A stretch of DNA of 64,000 bases from Loripinus fragilis (lineage: Eukaryota > Mollusca > Bivalvia > Lucinida > Lucinidae), in NCBI GenBank assembly GCA_964019695.1, contig OZ026527.1, positions 78,224,831 to 78,288,830 on the forward strand, in the 5' to 3' direction. Each line of letters opens with the position of its first letter. Position 1 is the first letter of the stretch. The notes under the pieces are model-generated. The model was not told the DNA's origin. It did no database searches and saw only the letters and a list, made by a program, of their open reading frames with translations. This document shows positions 1-11,645 of this stretch, in pieces. A program made the translations under genes and the position numbers.

Positions 1-780
1 TGTATTTAATATTGCTATGCTTTATTATTTGAAAAAAAAACTTGATTTTTTATAAGTTGTGAGTTTAAAAAATAATTTTTGTCAGATTCTTTATTCATTC
101 ATTATTGTCATTAAGATTTCTTTATTGATTAAATCTGGCCCAGAAGTTATACAATTTTTTCATGCTCATCTTAACTTAGCTTAAAATTAATCATGCTTAT
201 AAGTGTTATAATGCCAATAATTGTTAGCATTTTAACATTTATGAGCAAGATAAATACATCTAAGAGTTTGAAAGCAAGAATATCTTACTTTTTATTAGCA
301 GTTAAAAGTTCCTTCTCAGTTGAGTTGAGCATGAAAAAGTTTTATAACTGAGTTCTGATCATGCTGAATAATGCATGCTTTACACCTTTCCCTAATTTGT
401 GTCATTTTAAAATGCTGGATTCAATTTATTGGCATGTTTTTTCACAAACAAAGAAAGTGGAAAAGGTGTGGATCTGGATCAGCTAGGTCTCTGACACCAT
501 CTGAACTTGATCTACACTGTTTTCAAGGTATGATTTATTGGGAGTTAGTGTTAATAAAAGTTCATGTGATTTTTACACTTGATATCATATTTTTCAAAAA
601 TCATTGCCTAAATCATTATATCCAAATCAGGACAGATAAAATTTTAGTCAAGATCTGGATCCAAACTGTTTGACACTGAAAAGGTATTCCTGAAAGAATT
701 TGTTGTAAAATCTGATATTGGAAAAATTTACAGAAAAATCACCCATTAGGTAAAGAGTCATTCTTTAAACTTGCATTTGT
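1..780. other. AT-rich sequence without a recognised feature
   Basis: I see no coding similarity, RNA gene or clear repeat. A 100-codon open frame at 371-673 has low-complexity composition and no recognisable motif; I do not consider it a gene. Confidence 0.5.
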
Positions 781-800
781 AGTGACCCAGTGCGTCTAGA

Positions 801-1200
801 GATGTAAGGTTTTGTCTGACGTTGCTTCTGTCTGTGTGTGAGCAGTGACGGTATTGATGAGACTGTACATTTGTGCAGGCTTGTCTGAATCTCCATTGCA
901 GCAACCTAGTGGATTGTAAGATGTAAGGTTTTGTCTGACGTTGCTACTTTCTGTGTGTGACCAGTGAAGATATTGATGAGACTGTACATTCGTGCAGGTT
1001 TGTCTGAATCTCCATTGCAGTAGCCTAGTGGACCCAGAGATGTAAGGTTTTGTCTGACATTGCTACTTTCTGTGTGTGAGCAGTGACAGTATTTATGAGA
1101 CTGTACATTTGTGCAGGCTTGTCTGAATCTCCATTGCAGCAACCTAGTGGACCTAGAGATGTAAGGTTTTGTTTGACATTGCTACTTCGGTGTGTGACCA
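801..1200. repeat. 119-bp tandem repeat, about 3.4 copies
   Basis: The phrase GATGTAAGGTTTTGT recurs at 801, 920, 1039 and 1158, a spacing of exactly 119 bp. Each unit continues with a TGTGTGTGA stretch, GATGAGACTGTACATT and TGTCTGAATCTCCATTGCAG. The fourth unit is truncated and diverges after about 1200. A 78-codon minus-strand open frame across the array is a by-product of the repeat. Confidence 0.9.
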
Positions 1201-1329
1201 GTGAAATGAGACTACATTATATAGAAGTCTAATAGGCCTATCAGTGCAGGTCTGAGCCTCCATTGCTTGACTATAATGTGATAATATCCAAAAGTTTCTG
1301 TTCTTGCTCACTTTTGTTTGTTAATTGAT

Positions 1330-1570
1330 TTGAACCGTGACATGAGATTTCCAACAATGTGGTATGTGCGACCAGCAAAGGCTCAGACCAGCCTGCACAT
1401 AACCACAGACTGATCAGAGCCTTTACTTGTCGCTCGAATATCCTATGAGTGTTAAGCTACTGACTAAACACCGTTTGAGGTTTCTAAGCCTAAAAGGAGG
1501 CTGCACAGGCTTGTCTGAGTCAACAATTGTCAAAATGTCACATTGTTGGAAATCACATGTCGTGGCTCAA
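1330..1570. mobile_element. Palindromic MITE, family A (copy 1)
   Basis: Element of about 240 bp with long inverted ends: TTGAACCGTGACATGAGATTTCCAACAATGT on the left (first 20 bases TTGAACCGTGACATGAGATT) and its imperfect complement ending in GTGGCTCAA on the right. The interior has GACCAGCAAAGGCTCAGACC and AGGAGGCTGCACAGG. The same family occurs at 1671, 2954, 31481, 31796, 34254, 38537 and 56153, plus a half copy at 9659. No ORF, so non-autonomous; superfamily undetermined. Confidence 0.8.
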
Positions 1571-1670
1571 TATTGATTTACACCATGGAATTTTATATAC
1601 ATTGAAATTTAAAAAAAATTTAAACCCCAAATTTGAACTCTGTTAGAAATACTCACTCATTTGAGCCGCA

Positions 1671-1900
1671 ACATGTGATTTCCAACAATGTGGCATTTGG
1701 ACAAGTCTAGACTCAGACTAGCCTCTGCAGCTTACTTTTGAGCTCAGAAACTCCAAATGGTGTTCAGTCTGTAGCTTAACAATCATAGAATACTCAAGTG
1801 ACTAGCAAAGGCTCTGATCAGACTGTGCGTATGCGCAGGCTGATCTGAGGCTTTGCTGGTGGCACATACCACATTGTTGGAAATCTCATGCACTGGCCCG
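1671..1900. mobile_element. Palindromic MITE, family A (copy 2, reversed)
   Basis: Same family as the copy at 1330 but in opposite orientation: TTGAGCCGCAACATGTGATT at the left and ATTGTTGGAAATCTCATGCA at the right. The two copies sit only about 100 bp apart. Confidence 0.8.
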
Positions 1901-2045
1901 TTTTTGACACAATAGATTCAATTAAAGAACAAGACCTACATATGAACTATTTTATTGATGCATCTACAGTGTATACAAATGTTATATGCCAAACATATGT
2001 TAGATAGGAAAAATACCTGATAATAAACATTTTGGGGATTATATA

Positions 2046-2524
2046 CTGTCAAAACTCTTTATAACGTCACTCGTTATAACAGAATATTCAATATTCAACA
2101 TAAAATTGCTGGGAACGGATCTGTTTCCATTTAAATTCCCTCTTTATAACAGAATATTCACTTAAAGGCACCGACAGTACTTTCTGGGAACAGATATACA
2201 ATTTCTATTGAAAATAAATTCATTATATCAAAATTGTTACCATGTGTCAGTCAATTTTGTGATCAGAACAAGGTCTTTTTGCATGAACAGGTTTCTGTCT
2301 CACTTGATAAGTGGGAAGCTTTGTGCATTTTGATGCAATATGAAATTGACCTAATGTATACATTGGAATAATAGCATTTTAATTCATTTGTACAATATTT
2401 TCTTTTACCAAATGATTATTATGTTGAAATCTGGTAATGGTCAGAATTTCTTTATAACAGCAAATTCACTTTAACGTCAAAGATGGCTTGGAACAAACAG
2501 TGTCGTTATAAAGAGAGTTGACTG
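2046..2524. mobile_element. TA-flanked MITE with TIRs (Tc1/mariner-like)
   Basis: Left end is TA|CTGTCAAAACTCTTTATAAC; the right end, read on the other strand, is TA|CAGTCAACTCTCTTTATAACG. TA dinucleotides abut both ends (2044-2045, 2525-2526), the usual Tc1/mariner target duplication. 479 bp, no transposase. Internal TTTATAACAGAATATTCA copies repeat the terminal motif. Confidence 0.75.
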
Positions 2525-2953
2525 TACTTCTATGTTTACCTCCTTACCCAGCTGGCACACAATGTTGACTTAATATTGATTCAACGTCATGATGTTGAAT
2601 CAACGTTGAATCAATATTGAGTAAATATAGTGTACCTGCTGGGTTATAATGTAAACTACTGATACTGATAATTTGAAATAAAATCTCAATTCCTGATGAC
2701 TTCAAATTAATGAGCTTCTACTGTAAATAAATAAGAGTATCAGATTTTCTCGTTATTTCCAACTGAAAGATCTGAACAAACAGTATAAACCTAGATCAGC
2801 GGGATTCTGAAGGAGCAGACTAATCAGGGTTTGTACTATTTGCCATTCTCACTTTTTACAGACTTTGTCACACGCAAAAAAATGATAAGAAGATCGATGC
2901 CTAATATTTGGAGGAAATATTCTAGCTTTATGTGCAATTACTGTAATTTACAT

Positions 2954-3186
2954 TTGAACCACAACATGAGATTTCCAACAATAGGGTATGTGTGACCAGC
3001 AAGGGCTCCGATCAGCCTGCACATATGCGTAGTCAGATCAGAGTCTTTCCTAGTTGCTTGAATATTTTATGATTCATAGGCTACAGAGCAAACATCATTT
3101 CGAGTTTCTAAGTTTAAATGGAGGCTTCACAACCTCGTCTGAAATGTCAAAATGTCACATTGTTGGAAATCACGTAGCGGCTTAGT
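2954..3186. mobile_element. Palindromic MITE, family A (copy 3)
   Basis: TTGAACCACAACATGAGATT at the left, ATTGTTGGAAATCACGTAGC at the right, with the family interior between. More diverged than the copies near 1.3 and 31 kb. Confidence 0.75.
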
Positions 3187-3635
3187 TGTCATTTTCTATG
3201 CATTATAAATACAAACAAGATCATGTATCTTCTCGCCTTCTATTTTATTCCTCAATTGACACTGGATATATGACCAAAAAATCCACAATCACATGCAAAG
3301 CTCCAGAGTTATCTGTCCATTTTACACTATGACGCTACACTTTTTCGAAGTGTCAACAGGCGGATATTGAAAGCGGACATGAGTAGCTAAATTTTGAGGA
3401 TACTTTCATCCTTTCTAACGATGGGTGTACTTTTGACTTAGAAAATCGAGTCCATACACCAGCCTATGTAGGGTTAACTCATCGCCACCACTGAGCCGAC
3501 TTTTAAAGACCAACTCCATAGCATTGGCGTCGCTCCCATTAAGCAGTATACGCACATGCGGAATAAAAATAGTAACACTGAAGGGAGCTCACCTTATGTG
3601 GTAAAAGTGATCTTTCACACCTTAAGGAACTGCTC

Positions 3636-3680
3636 TTAAAGGAAAGAATTTGCTCCCTCTGGGAGCAAATTCTTTCCTTC
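3636..3680. repeat. Short perfect hairpin
   Basis: GGAAAGAATTTGCTCCC is followed almost at once by its complement GGGAGCAAATTCTTTCC. It lies in an otherwise featureless stretch (about 3190-3975). Confidence 0.7.
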
Positions 3681-3984
3681 AGAGAAGTTCCCATTTTGAA
3701 AAGGTACGTACTTGTAGAGAATCACTGCTTGATACAGTAGTCTCCCTTTGATGTGCGTAACTTTTTCAGCGTTCTGGCTACGCCATTGCATAGCAGCGAT
3801 GGGTTATTATAACTCCCTCTGCCGGTCATTTGCCCACACTATTGCATGTCCCCAAATGTTGTTTTCACACCGCACCTTGCAAGGTATGCAAGTGATGGGC
3901 TGCCGTGTTACAGTTAATCATTTAGTCTACCTCACAGATCACGCCACGAGAAGTTGCTGTATTTGGTGTACCTAATGAGTCATA

Positions 3985-5050
3985 AGTAATTATTTTTAGT
4001 CTGACTAAAAATATTTTTAGTCCAACCAAAATTATATATGGGTGTCACGTATATAAATATACGCCCTACCATAAATGATTTTCAGTCTCACGTATTTATT
4101 CTATGTCAAACTGAAACTTATTTTAATCTGACCAGAATTAATTTTAGTCTGACGTTAAATAATAGTGCAACTCAAAAGAATGATTTTAGTCGAACCGTAA
4201 TTATTTTAAGTTGGAATGAAATTAATTTCAGTTGGTCTCAAATTAATTATAGCTCGACGTAAATTAATGATGATGCGAGTGAAAATACTTATGGTTGGTA
4301 GTATATGTATTTCCGTCGCAGCCGATGATTATTTTTCGTGGTACTTAAAATAGTTTTAGCCTGACGGTAAATTTTTTACTTCTGATCCTTTCAGTACACC
4401 TGCAGAATGTAATGGGTTAAAAGGAAGATTTACCGTCCGACTAAAATTATTTAAAGTTTGATGAAAATTATTATTATAATTATTTAGTCCCACCAAAATT
4501 ATATATAGGTGTCACGTATATAAATATACGCCCTACCATAATTGCTTTTCAGTCTCACGTATTTATTCTATGACGAACTGAAAAGTATCTTATCTGACCA
4601 AATTAATTTAAGTCCAATGTAAAATGATATTGGTGCAACTCAAAAGATAGGCCACAAAAATTATATATAGGTGTCACGCATATAAATAAACGTTTTACCA
4701 TAACTGATTTTTAGTTTCACATATTAATTTTAAGTTGCAATGAAACTTATTTTAGTCTGATCAAAATTAATTTTAGCGTGACGTAAAAGCAATTCTAGTC
4801 CAACATAAAATATGGTAAGACTCAAAAGAATGATTTTAGTCGACACATTAATATTTCAAGTTGGACTGAAATTAATTTCGCTTGGACTTATATTGATTAA
4901 AGTCAAACGTAAACTAATTATGGTGTGACTGAATATATTAATGGTTGGACTATTTATATTTCCGTCTCGCCTATAATATTTTAGTGGGACTAAACACAAT
5001 TTTAGTCAGATGGTAATTCTTATACTTTTGACCCATTTGGTACAAAATAA
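3985..5050. repeat. Degenerate AT-rich repeat field (TTTTAGTCTGAC type)
   Basis: Dozens of variants of TTTTAGTCTGACNNAAATTAATT occur roughly every 30-45 bp. A longer block starting GGTGTCACGTATATAAATAT is repeated at about 4039, 4508 and 4668. Short open frames here follow the repeat and are not genes. Confidence 0.75.
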
Positions 5051-5782
5051 TATGGACAATAAAAATACATGTGTCAATAAAGTATTTATACTTAATCAAG
5101 ATTACGGTAAATGTTTTAAAATTTCGAACACTCTAAAATTAAAAACACCTAAAATTATCGCCGAAAATAATTTTTAAAACATCCTAAAAAATCGAACACT
5201 GACTTTTTTTTGAAAAGTGAATTTCTAAAATTATGAACACAAGTTATTTTCGGAGGAAAAACGTTGTCCGTTTATCTTTTTGTCCCATCATTCTGTGCTC
5301 GGCTTACTTTTAACGTACAGCGCGTGGGCGGTAGCGACATTTGGAAGGTTCCATTCCACTTAAATGGTTACTCTGGCACGTGACATTCTTTTTGCAAGAC
5401 TTTTTGTCTGCTAATTGTGCGATACATGCTTTCAGATAAGATCAAAGGCAAGAGCGCATTAAAAGCACGGACTTTCCTACATGTAGTACGTGACAAAATT
5501 CATGCATGTTATTGGTATCGGCTGTCTATGCATCTATCAACGGAAAACAGTGCAGGCTACCTGCAGCGTGTTCAAATATTTTTAAAACCCTTCATTGGCG
5601 AAATTTTTACCTATAAGAAGCATCCGATCCATCGGAATTCTTTAGCAATGGTCATTAATATGCATTTCCTTTGTCAGTATATTGTCACAGACATAAAACA
5701 GACATGCCTCGGGCAAGGATTAGAAGTTAAAATTACCGCGAGAAAACGCACATCTAAGGTGAAGAACTTAGGTTTTACCAGT

Positions 5783-5784
<2 letters not shown>

Positions 5785-5816
<32 letters not shown>
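5785..5816. repeat. (TA)n microsatellite in a short palindrome
   Basis: A TA run is bracketed by CCAGTGACATA and its complement TATAGGTCACTGG, so the whole is a cruciform-capable palindrome. Confidence 0.85.
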
Positions 5817-6527
5817 TCACTGGTCATACGCTGCCTGGTCGTCAAAATTGAGCATTTGCAAGTAACAGTAGATGTTGTTACTTTAAAAAAGCCATGCAAA
5901 CCACAGCGTTAAATAACTGAGTAAATTTACTTAGTAAGTTTGCTTATACAAACTTATATGCAAACGGGCCTTTTTTCCAAAATAGTAAATGAGTATGATC
6001 AGGAAATACCACAATCACAAACTGCAGACAACCCCGTGGCACCGTGAGGAAGAGCCGCTCAAACATCACAAGACACCAGGAAGACAAATTAAGCAAAGCA
6101 ATCAGCTCTCTCTTCCCCATCAAGATGATTGCAATACTAAAATGGACATAGAGTAATGTACAACAAAACATAGAACAATTACAGACTCCCACAATTGGAG
6201 TAACAATAAACAGAAAGTCAACAACAACAGAACCACCGCCTTAGAACGGACAGCAGCCTAAACCACCGGGGGGCTTAAATGCATTTTACTGGTACCAAAT
6301 CTTCGCCCTAGATTCTGCTGTTGTTGAAGTACAAAAAATGTTCAGCTCGCATGGATCCAAGTTGTGGTTTGAGTCGTGAGACACAAAATTAATGACCCAT
6401 TCAACATAAAAGCGGTGATGCTTGACATTCCTGAGCCATCAATGCTGTATTGAAAATGCACACTTACGCAGGCTCGTCAGAGTCTTTGTCGCACGTTGTA
6501 TGTACCAAAATATCGTGAAATCACATG

Positions 6528-7110
6528 TGCGGATCCAGGTCCGGACCCCCACACTGAAAAATCACAAAAATATAGGGTTTTCTAACAATACAGGTCCAGA
6601 TCCCCTGAAAAATCGCAGCCGCTAAGCCAGCATTCAATGTTGGGCAATTCATCGGCATGCCAGCGAAACGCCTTTAATGGCGTTTCGCTGGCGGGCCGAT
6701 GATGGCCCGCTTAAAGTGGGACATGGATCCTCCCTCCCCCCATCAACTTTAAAAACAAACGTTGTCAAAGTTGGATCCCCTTTGACAAAACTTTCTGGAT
6801 CCGCGCATGAATTATGTTAGTCGACAATTTAATTTCAATCGAGCCGGTTCACACGCACTGCATGCATGCGCTGATCCAGAACATTTAGTCAGAGGGGGTA
6901 GTGATAGAGGACCGAAATGCCACTAAAATTGGACCACCATCGGCCCATCAGCGAAACGCCATTGTCGATAATGGCCCACCATTGAATGCTGGCTGGTAGC
7001 TTTGTGATTTTTAGGGGATCCGGATCAATATTGCTAGGAAACCCTAATTTTTTGTGATTTTTCAGGGGGGGGGGGGGTCCGGACCCCCTGTCCCCCCTCT
7101 GGATCCGCCC
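6528..7110. mobile_element. Foldback element with GGATCC-rich inverted arms
   Basis: Left arm: GCGGATCCAGGTCCGGACCC, a TGAAAAATCACAAAAA motif and AGCCAGCATTCAATG. Right arm: the same motifs reversed, ending GGTCCGGACCCCCTG and GGATCCGCCC. A smaller hairpin around GCCAGCGAAACGCC (6660-6700) lies in the left arm. No ORF. Confidence 0.7.
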
Positions 7111-7263
7111 ATGGCATGCATCGGAAAGAAGGTACTTGTCTGAAATGTTCCTTTCAGCGGACGCAAAGTTGGACTAGATTATAACTCTTGGTATGCATGT
7201 TTGCCCCTGACGATCTTCTAGACCCAAACTGTTTGCAAACTTTGATAGCAGGTCGTAAAAGTA

Positions 7264-7284
7264 GAGAGAGAGAGAGAGAGAGAG
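7264..7284. repeat. (GA)n microsatellite
   Basis: A GA run preceded by GTTTGCAAAC and AAGTAGAGAG. A second run at 7611-7637 has a related upstream sequence, so the two are probably a local duplication. Confidence 0.85.
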
Positions 7285-7607
7285 AAACTGCACGGTGTTT
7301 GCACACGAATCTTTTGTTTTGGCTTGGTTTCTTAGAATATCGAAACGCAATGTTCAGGTCAGTCAATCTATCTTGTTTTACAACTGCTTCCGATGAGGAC
7401 CCAAAACCCAAACTTATCGTGCGCGTCGGCTTTTGTACGGCAAAGTCGGACATTCCACAGTATTACATGTAACGCTTTGCGTACTTTCTACCGTATGCAC
7501 ACATTTTTAAATTGACGAAACATTCTATTCTGAATTCCATTCGGGTCTGATCTGGATCTAAACCGTGTTTGCAAACATCAAAGTAAACATTCCATCGGCG
7601 GATCGAC

Positions 7608-7610
<3 letters not shown>

Positions 7611-7637
<27 letters not shown>
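7611..7637. repeat. (GA)n microsatellite, second copy
   Basis: GACAAGTAGAGAG start, matching the run at 7264 together with its upstream GTTTGCAAAC motif. Confidence 0.85.
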
Positions 7638-7638
<1 letters not shown>

Positions 7639-8546
7639 TGTATGTGTTCTTTTTGAAATTCGCCAGATTTTTTTACTCTGGGAACTCGTCTACATATTTC
7701 AAAGTTTGTGTAGATCTTTGCAAAAAATCTGATCGTACGAGATGTCTAGCGGTTTCAATTCTTGAGTACAATATTAACTGGATAGTGTAGTGATTTATCG
7801 GTGGTCCGAGGCGAGTGAACATAGGAGACCCTGTTTATCGAATAGTTTAAATCAGTGGACTTTTATGACTTGTAAGTAAATTGAGTGACATAATATGCAC
7901 GTGCCTGGCTCTTGACTTGGCGGATACCGCACGCGCTGGACATTTTACTAACTCAGTCCGCATGAATTTAGCGGCGGTTTTAATAAGATTAAAGAAAAGA
8001 AAAAATGAGTAGATAGCGCAGAATCATATCGCCGTGTTTTCAACACGTTTCTACCACATTTTGACATGCATATATACCGTTTTTCTCCTGATAAAGTCCA
8101 CATTCTAAAATTTCGAACACTGGCATTTTTTCATGAACGTAATTTCTAAAATTACGAACAGCGGAAAAAATAAATATTTTTTAGTGTTCGTAATTTTAGA
8201 ACATTTACCGTATTGTTCATCTTCAAGTTCCCCTCCATCAGTTGAACATATGTTTTGGGTGCTCAAAAGGACATTCTCCTTGAGAAAACTCTTAAGAGCA
8301 CACACAATTTATGATTTTGTTGGACGATAGGAAAATTAGAATTGATTTCACCCCTTTATCCTGAGGCCTGAATTTCTTGTCTATCAGAACAGAATCATTT
8401 CTAGTACTCAAAAGAATCATCTCATTGAGACGGCTCTCATGAGTACACACAAAGTACATTATGTTTATCACTGCGCATCACTTTTAACCAACTGATAGGT
8501 CTAGATAAATTAATACACTGGTCTTAAACTTGTGATTATCATCATC

Positions 8547-8772
8547 TGGGCCTTGTCGCGAGAAAACCTGTCTACGGGGTCTCAGACAAAGCGAGTTTCA
8601 AACCAGTCTCCTCAGCTACAGAGACTATCTAGAAAATGGAAATTTCACCTGTAGCAAGTACACATATGCTTCTTTCCAAAAAAGCTAACAACAAAGGCGC
8701 TGATCAGACTGCGCGTATGCACCTGTGTTATTCGCAAACCCCCGAAGACAGGTTTTCTCGCATCGTGGCCCA
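8547..8772. mobile_element. MITE, family B (copy 1)
   Basis: Ends are TGGGCCTTGTCGCGAGAAAA and the complement-type GACAGGTTTTCTCGCATCGT followed by GGCCCA. The interior has CAGTCTCCTCAGCTACAGAG. Copies also occur at 29519-29761 (reversed), 35138-35370 and 48278-48510. About 230 bp, no ORF. Confidence 0.75.
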
Positions 8773-9658
8773 TTTATTCAATTTGTCACCAGTTCCGAAA
8801 TATACTGTTCAACAATAGTTTAGCACGGATTTTAATACGATGCCCCTCTTTGAATGAACATGAAACAATTTTTTTTGGTGTAATCAACATGAACTTATGT
8901 TTTTTCGTGTCCACCAGCAAAAAGGTAACCTGGTTAGGCGTCAGTGGATTAACGTTAAATTTGATATCATGTGCATGTAAAGGATACACGGCCACATGGG
9001 AACATCGGAAATTATAACGTTAAGCAAAAGGTTCTTAAAGATGAAAACTGTTAAAAACGTCAGACTTTGATACCCGTTTATATCTCTTTTTACCGTTCCA
9101 TTATGGCGTTTAGTCAAGTAATCTTAATGGTGCTTGAGTGACACAAGCACACGGAACATTTCTGTTAGTTGATTCTCTGGAAACGTCTTTAGATAGGGTT
9201 ACCGCTTACATTTAGCCTAAACTTCAGATTGAGTTAAACACCCAGATACAACATTTTATAAACTTCCCTTACCCTTAATTGTATTGCCACTCTTTTGGCT
9301 TCCTCTTAAACACAAAAACCCTTTCAATTAACCCTTAAAGCGTCAATCTCAACAAAAGTTGTCTGTTTTTCTCGTCTGCTAAAATGTTTAAGGAGCCTCT
9401 ATGGCAAACAGTTTGGACCCAGATCAAGCTGCTTCTATAGGAGCAGTCTGATCCGGGTCCACCCTCTTTGCTTCTATACTTAAATTCATCAGTAATGTTT
9501 GGCAATTATTTTTTTGCAGCAGACGACTTCAGCAGACGTCATTTTTAGATGCATTTTTTCTTGGCGCTTTAAAAGCTAAGCCTGTCTACATACCGAAAAC
9601 AGTACTGTTGTTTTTGACTTGCAAACGTCGTTATAGCAACAACGTTAGTTGTTTTCAA

Positions 9659-9738
9659 GGCCCACATATGTGCAGGCTGGTCTGAGCCTTTGCTGGTCGC
9701 ACATACCACAATGTTGGAAATCTCACGCGTGGCTCAAT
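9659..9738. mobile_element. Half copy of MITE family A
   Basis: Contains GCAGGCTGGTCTGAGCCTTT, TGCTGGTCGCACATACCACA and ATGTTGGAAATCTCACGCGT, the right half of the family. The left half is absent. Confidence 0.7.
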
Positions 9739-10618
9739 TATGGGTGTATATATACTATAGCGTTTTGGTCAGAGCTATCATCTACACCTTTATGTTTGCG
9801 AGCAGCCAAGGCTCTGGTGAGACTGTGCGATTGCCCTGGCTCACCTAAGCCTTTGCTGTTCTCCAATGTGATAAGTGCCAATGACTCGTTTTGAGGAAAA
9901 GCAGACAATTCGGACCTTGGTCATGACACTGACTATTCGGACTTTGGTCAACTCGGAGCATTTAATTGCCTGTGGTCTATTCGGACTAAAATCAGTGATC
10001 ATTCTGGATCATTTTGTAAAAAAATCATTGGTCAACTCTGAACAACGTTACTACATGTATCACTTCAACTGTGCCAGATCGTGCATTTTCGGACATGATT
10101 AGTAAAGTTATAAAACTAAAGCTACAGTATTTTAAACATGTTAATGTAAAAGTTACATGTCAAAGAGACCCAGAAGTGTATGCGGCATGCCATGATCACA
10201 AAATATATCTTCACACACCAAATTTGGAATTCCTACCTCAAATTGTATACAGATATGCTCTGGGCTTGACCTTGCTAGAACTAAAACCAGAGGTCAAGGA
10301 CACAGTAAGCTGGAAACAGTTGGTGACTCGCCAGGGCCCAAGATGTATCTACATACCAAATATGGAACTGCTACCATCCATAAATAATATAGGCGATCTG
10401 CTGTAGGTGCATTTTTTCAAGACCTGACTCCTGATATCAAGGTCACAGTGGCTGAAAAGAGTGAGCGACATTCCATGACCCCAATATATATCCACAAATT
10501 GAACTTGGGGTTAATATGTCATATAATATGAGACATGCTCTTAACACTATGTTTTTGCTTGCTGTCGGCGAGTTGTCTTGTGGGTGAATTGCTTTTATGC
10601 TAACCAAATATTTATTTG

Positions 10619-10849
10619 TCTTGATCCACATCTGAATTAAGGGTGAGGTTGGCGCCGTTAAACCGGTTTAAGCCCTCCAGTAAAAGTATTTTTACTGACC
10701 GTTCCAAGGCGGTGCTTCTTTTGTGGATCGTTTTTGTTGGTTATGCTTCATGTTGGTGTGTGTTGTTCTTTGTGGCCTTTTGGTCGGGAAAGGGCTGACC
10801 TCTTGGCAGCAGTGTGTGTTTTGTTTTGTCACTTTCCCGGATGTGTTCT
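10619..10849. repeat. Interspersed repeat D, copy a (short)
   Basis: Begins TTGATCCACATCTGAATTAA, then GGTGAGGTTGGCGCCGTTAA, a hairpin made of CCAGTAAAAGTATTTTTACTG, and ACCGTTCCAAGGCGGT. It is followed in tandem by copy b (10847) and by a distant copy at 51827. Copy a has a shorter and divergent GT-rich 3' half. Class unknown. Confidence 0.7.
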
Positions 10850-11150
10850 GGTCCACATCGGAATCAAGGGTGAGGTTGGCGCCGTGAAACTGGTTTAAGC
10901 CCTCCAGTAAAATATTTTACTGACCGTTCCAAGGCGGTACTTCTTTTGTGGATCTTTTATGTTTTTGTTCTGTCTTGTGTTTGCTATGTTTTGTGCGCGT
11001 CTGTTTAGATGTGCTTTGTGGTCACCTGCTGGGAAAGGGCTGACCTCTTGGCTCTCGTTTATGGTGTCTTCTGTGAGTTTGTCACTTTCCCTTTGGTATC
11101 CTGGGTCAGGTGTGGTACTTGATTGTATCGATTCCTGATCTTTGCAACCT
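10847..11150. repeat. Interspersed repeat D, copy b
   Basis: Full-length copy of about 300 bp that matches 51827-52133 almost throughout. Shared blocks are the CCAGTAAAATATTTTACTG hairpin, AAGGCGGTACTTCTTTTGTG, GGGCTGACCTCTTGGCTCTC and GTACTTGATTGTATCGATTC. No ORF and no LTR-like TG..CA ends that I can fix. Conservation of the hairpin suggests a structured transcript, but this is inference. Confidence 0.7.
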
Positions 11151-11645
11151 TATTACTTTACACACGACCGTTATGCTAACAGTATGTTACTATAAATAGA
11201 CAGCCAGGTAGAGGGTATCACTATTCCGAAACAATGGTATAAGTATTCCCGTAGGGGGAATTTGACGATATAGCCAATTTTAGTCTATGTGATGATTTTA
11301 AATAAAAAATAATTATGAAAAATCTCCACCGAGGATGAATTTGAAAAAATAAACTATGTAGGTCGGCAGCTCGGCTCGGCAGGGGGGGCTTTCAGACCCG
11401 ACCATGTCAATATGTCAATGTGTACCACCTCCATTGGGGAGTTTGTCTTCAATATCACTACCGGGGAGTTTAACTGAAGTTCGGTCCTGTATACCATTTT
11501 ACCGATTTTTTCCCCATGACAACCGTAAAACAGCACTAGCAAAATAAGCAGCAATATTTTAGTTTGTTTTTGACCAAATTTAAATAAAAGTAGGTTCGTT
11601 GTTTGGTGGCATGCTGAATGTGCATGCATTACGGCTGAGGACTGT

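Larger units (their letters stand above)
5103..8212. mobile_element. Candidate 3.1 kb TA-flanked element with subterminal repeats
   Basis: The left end TACGGTAAATGTTTTAAAAT and the right end, complemented, TACGGTAAATGTTCTAAAAT agree for about 30 bp with two mismatches. Both ends carry further subterminal copies of CTAAAATTNCGAACACT. Other repeats are nested inside: a foldback element at 6528-7110 and two GA microsatellites. The alternative is two independent short elements; the shared subterminal structure favours one element. No transposase seen. Confidence 0.5.

Noticed and set aside
5417..5815. 132-codon open frame
   Set aside because: It ends in a TA microsatellite and has no recognisable motif; no splice context or codon pattern supports it.
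7154..7472. Overlapping open frames on both strands
   Set aside because: Produced by the (GA)n microsatellite (Arg-Glu or Ser-Leu runs).
10071..10406. 111-codon open frame as a gene
   Set aside because: No recognisable domain; the DNA contains phrases like ACACACCAAATTTGGAA and CATACCAAATATGGAACT repeated within it, typical of repeats.
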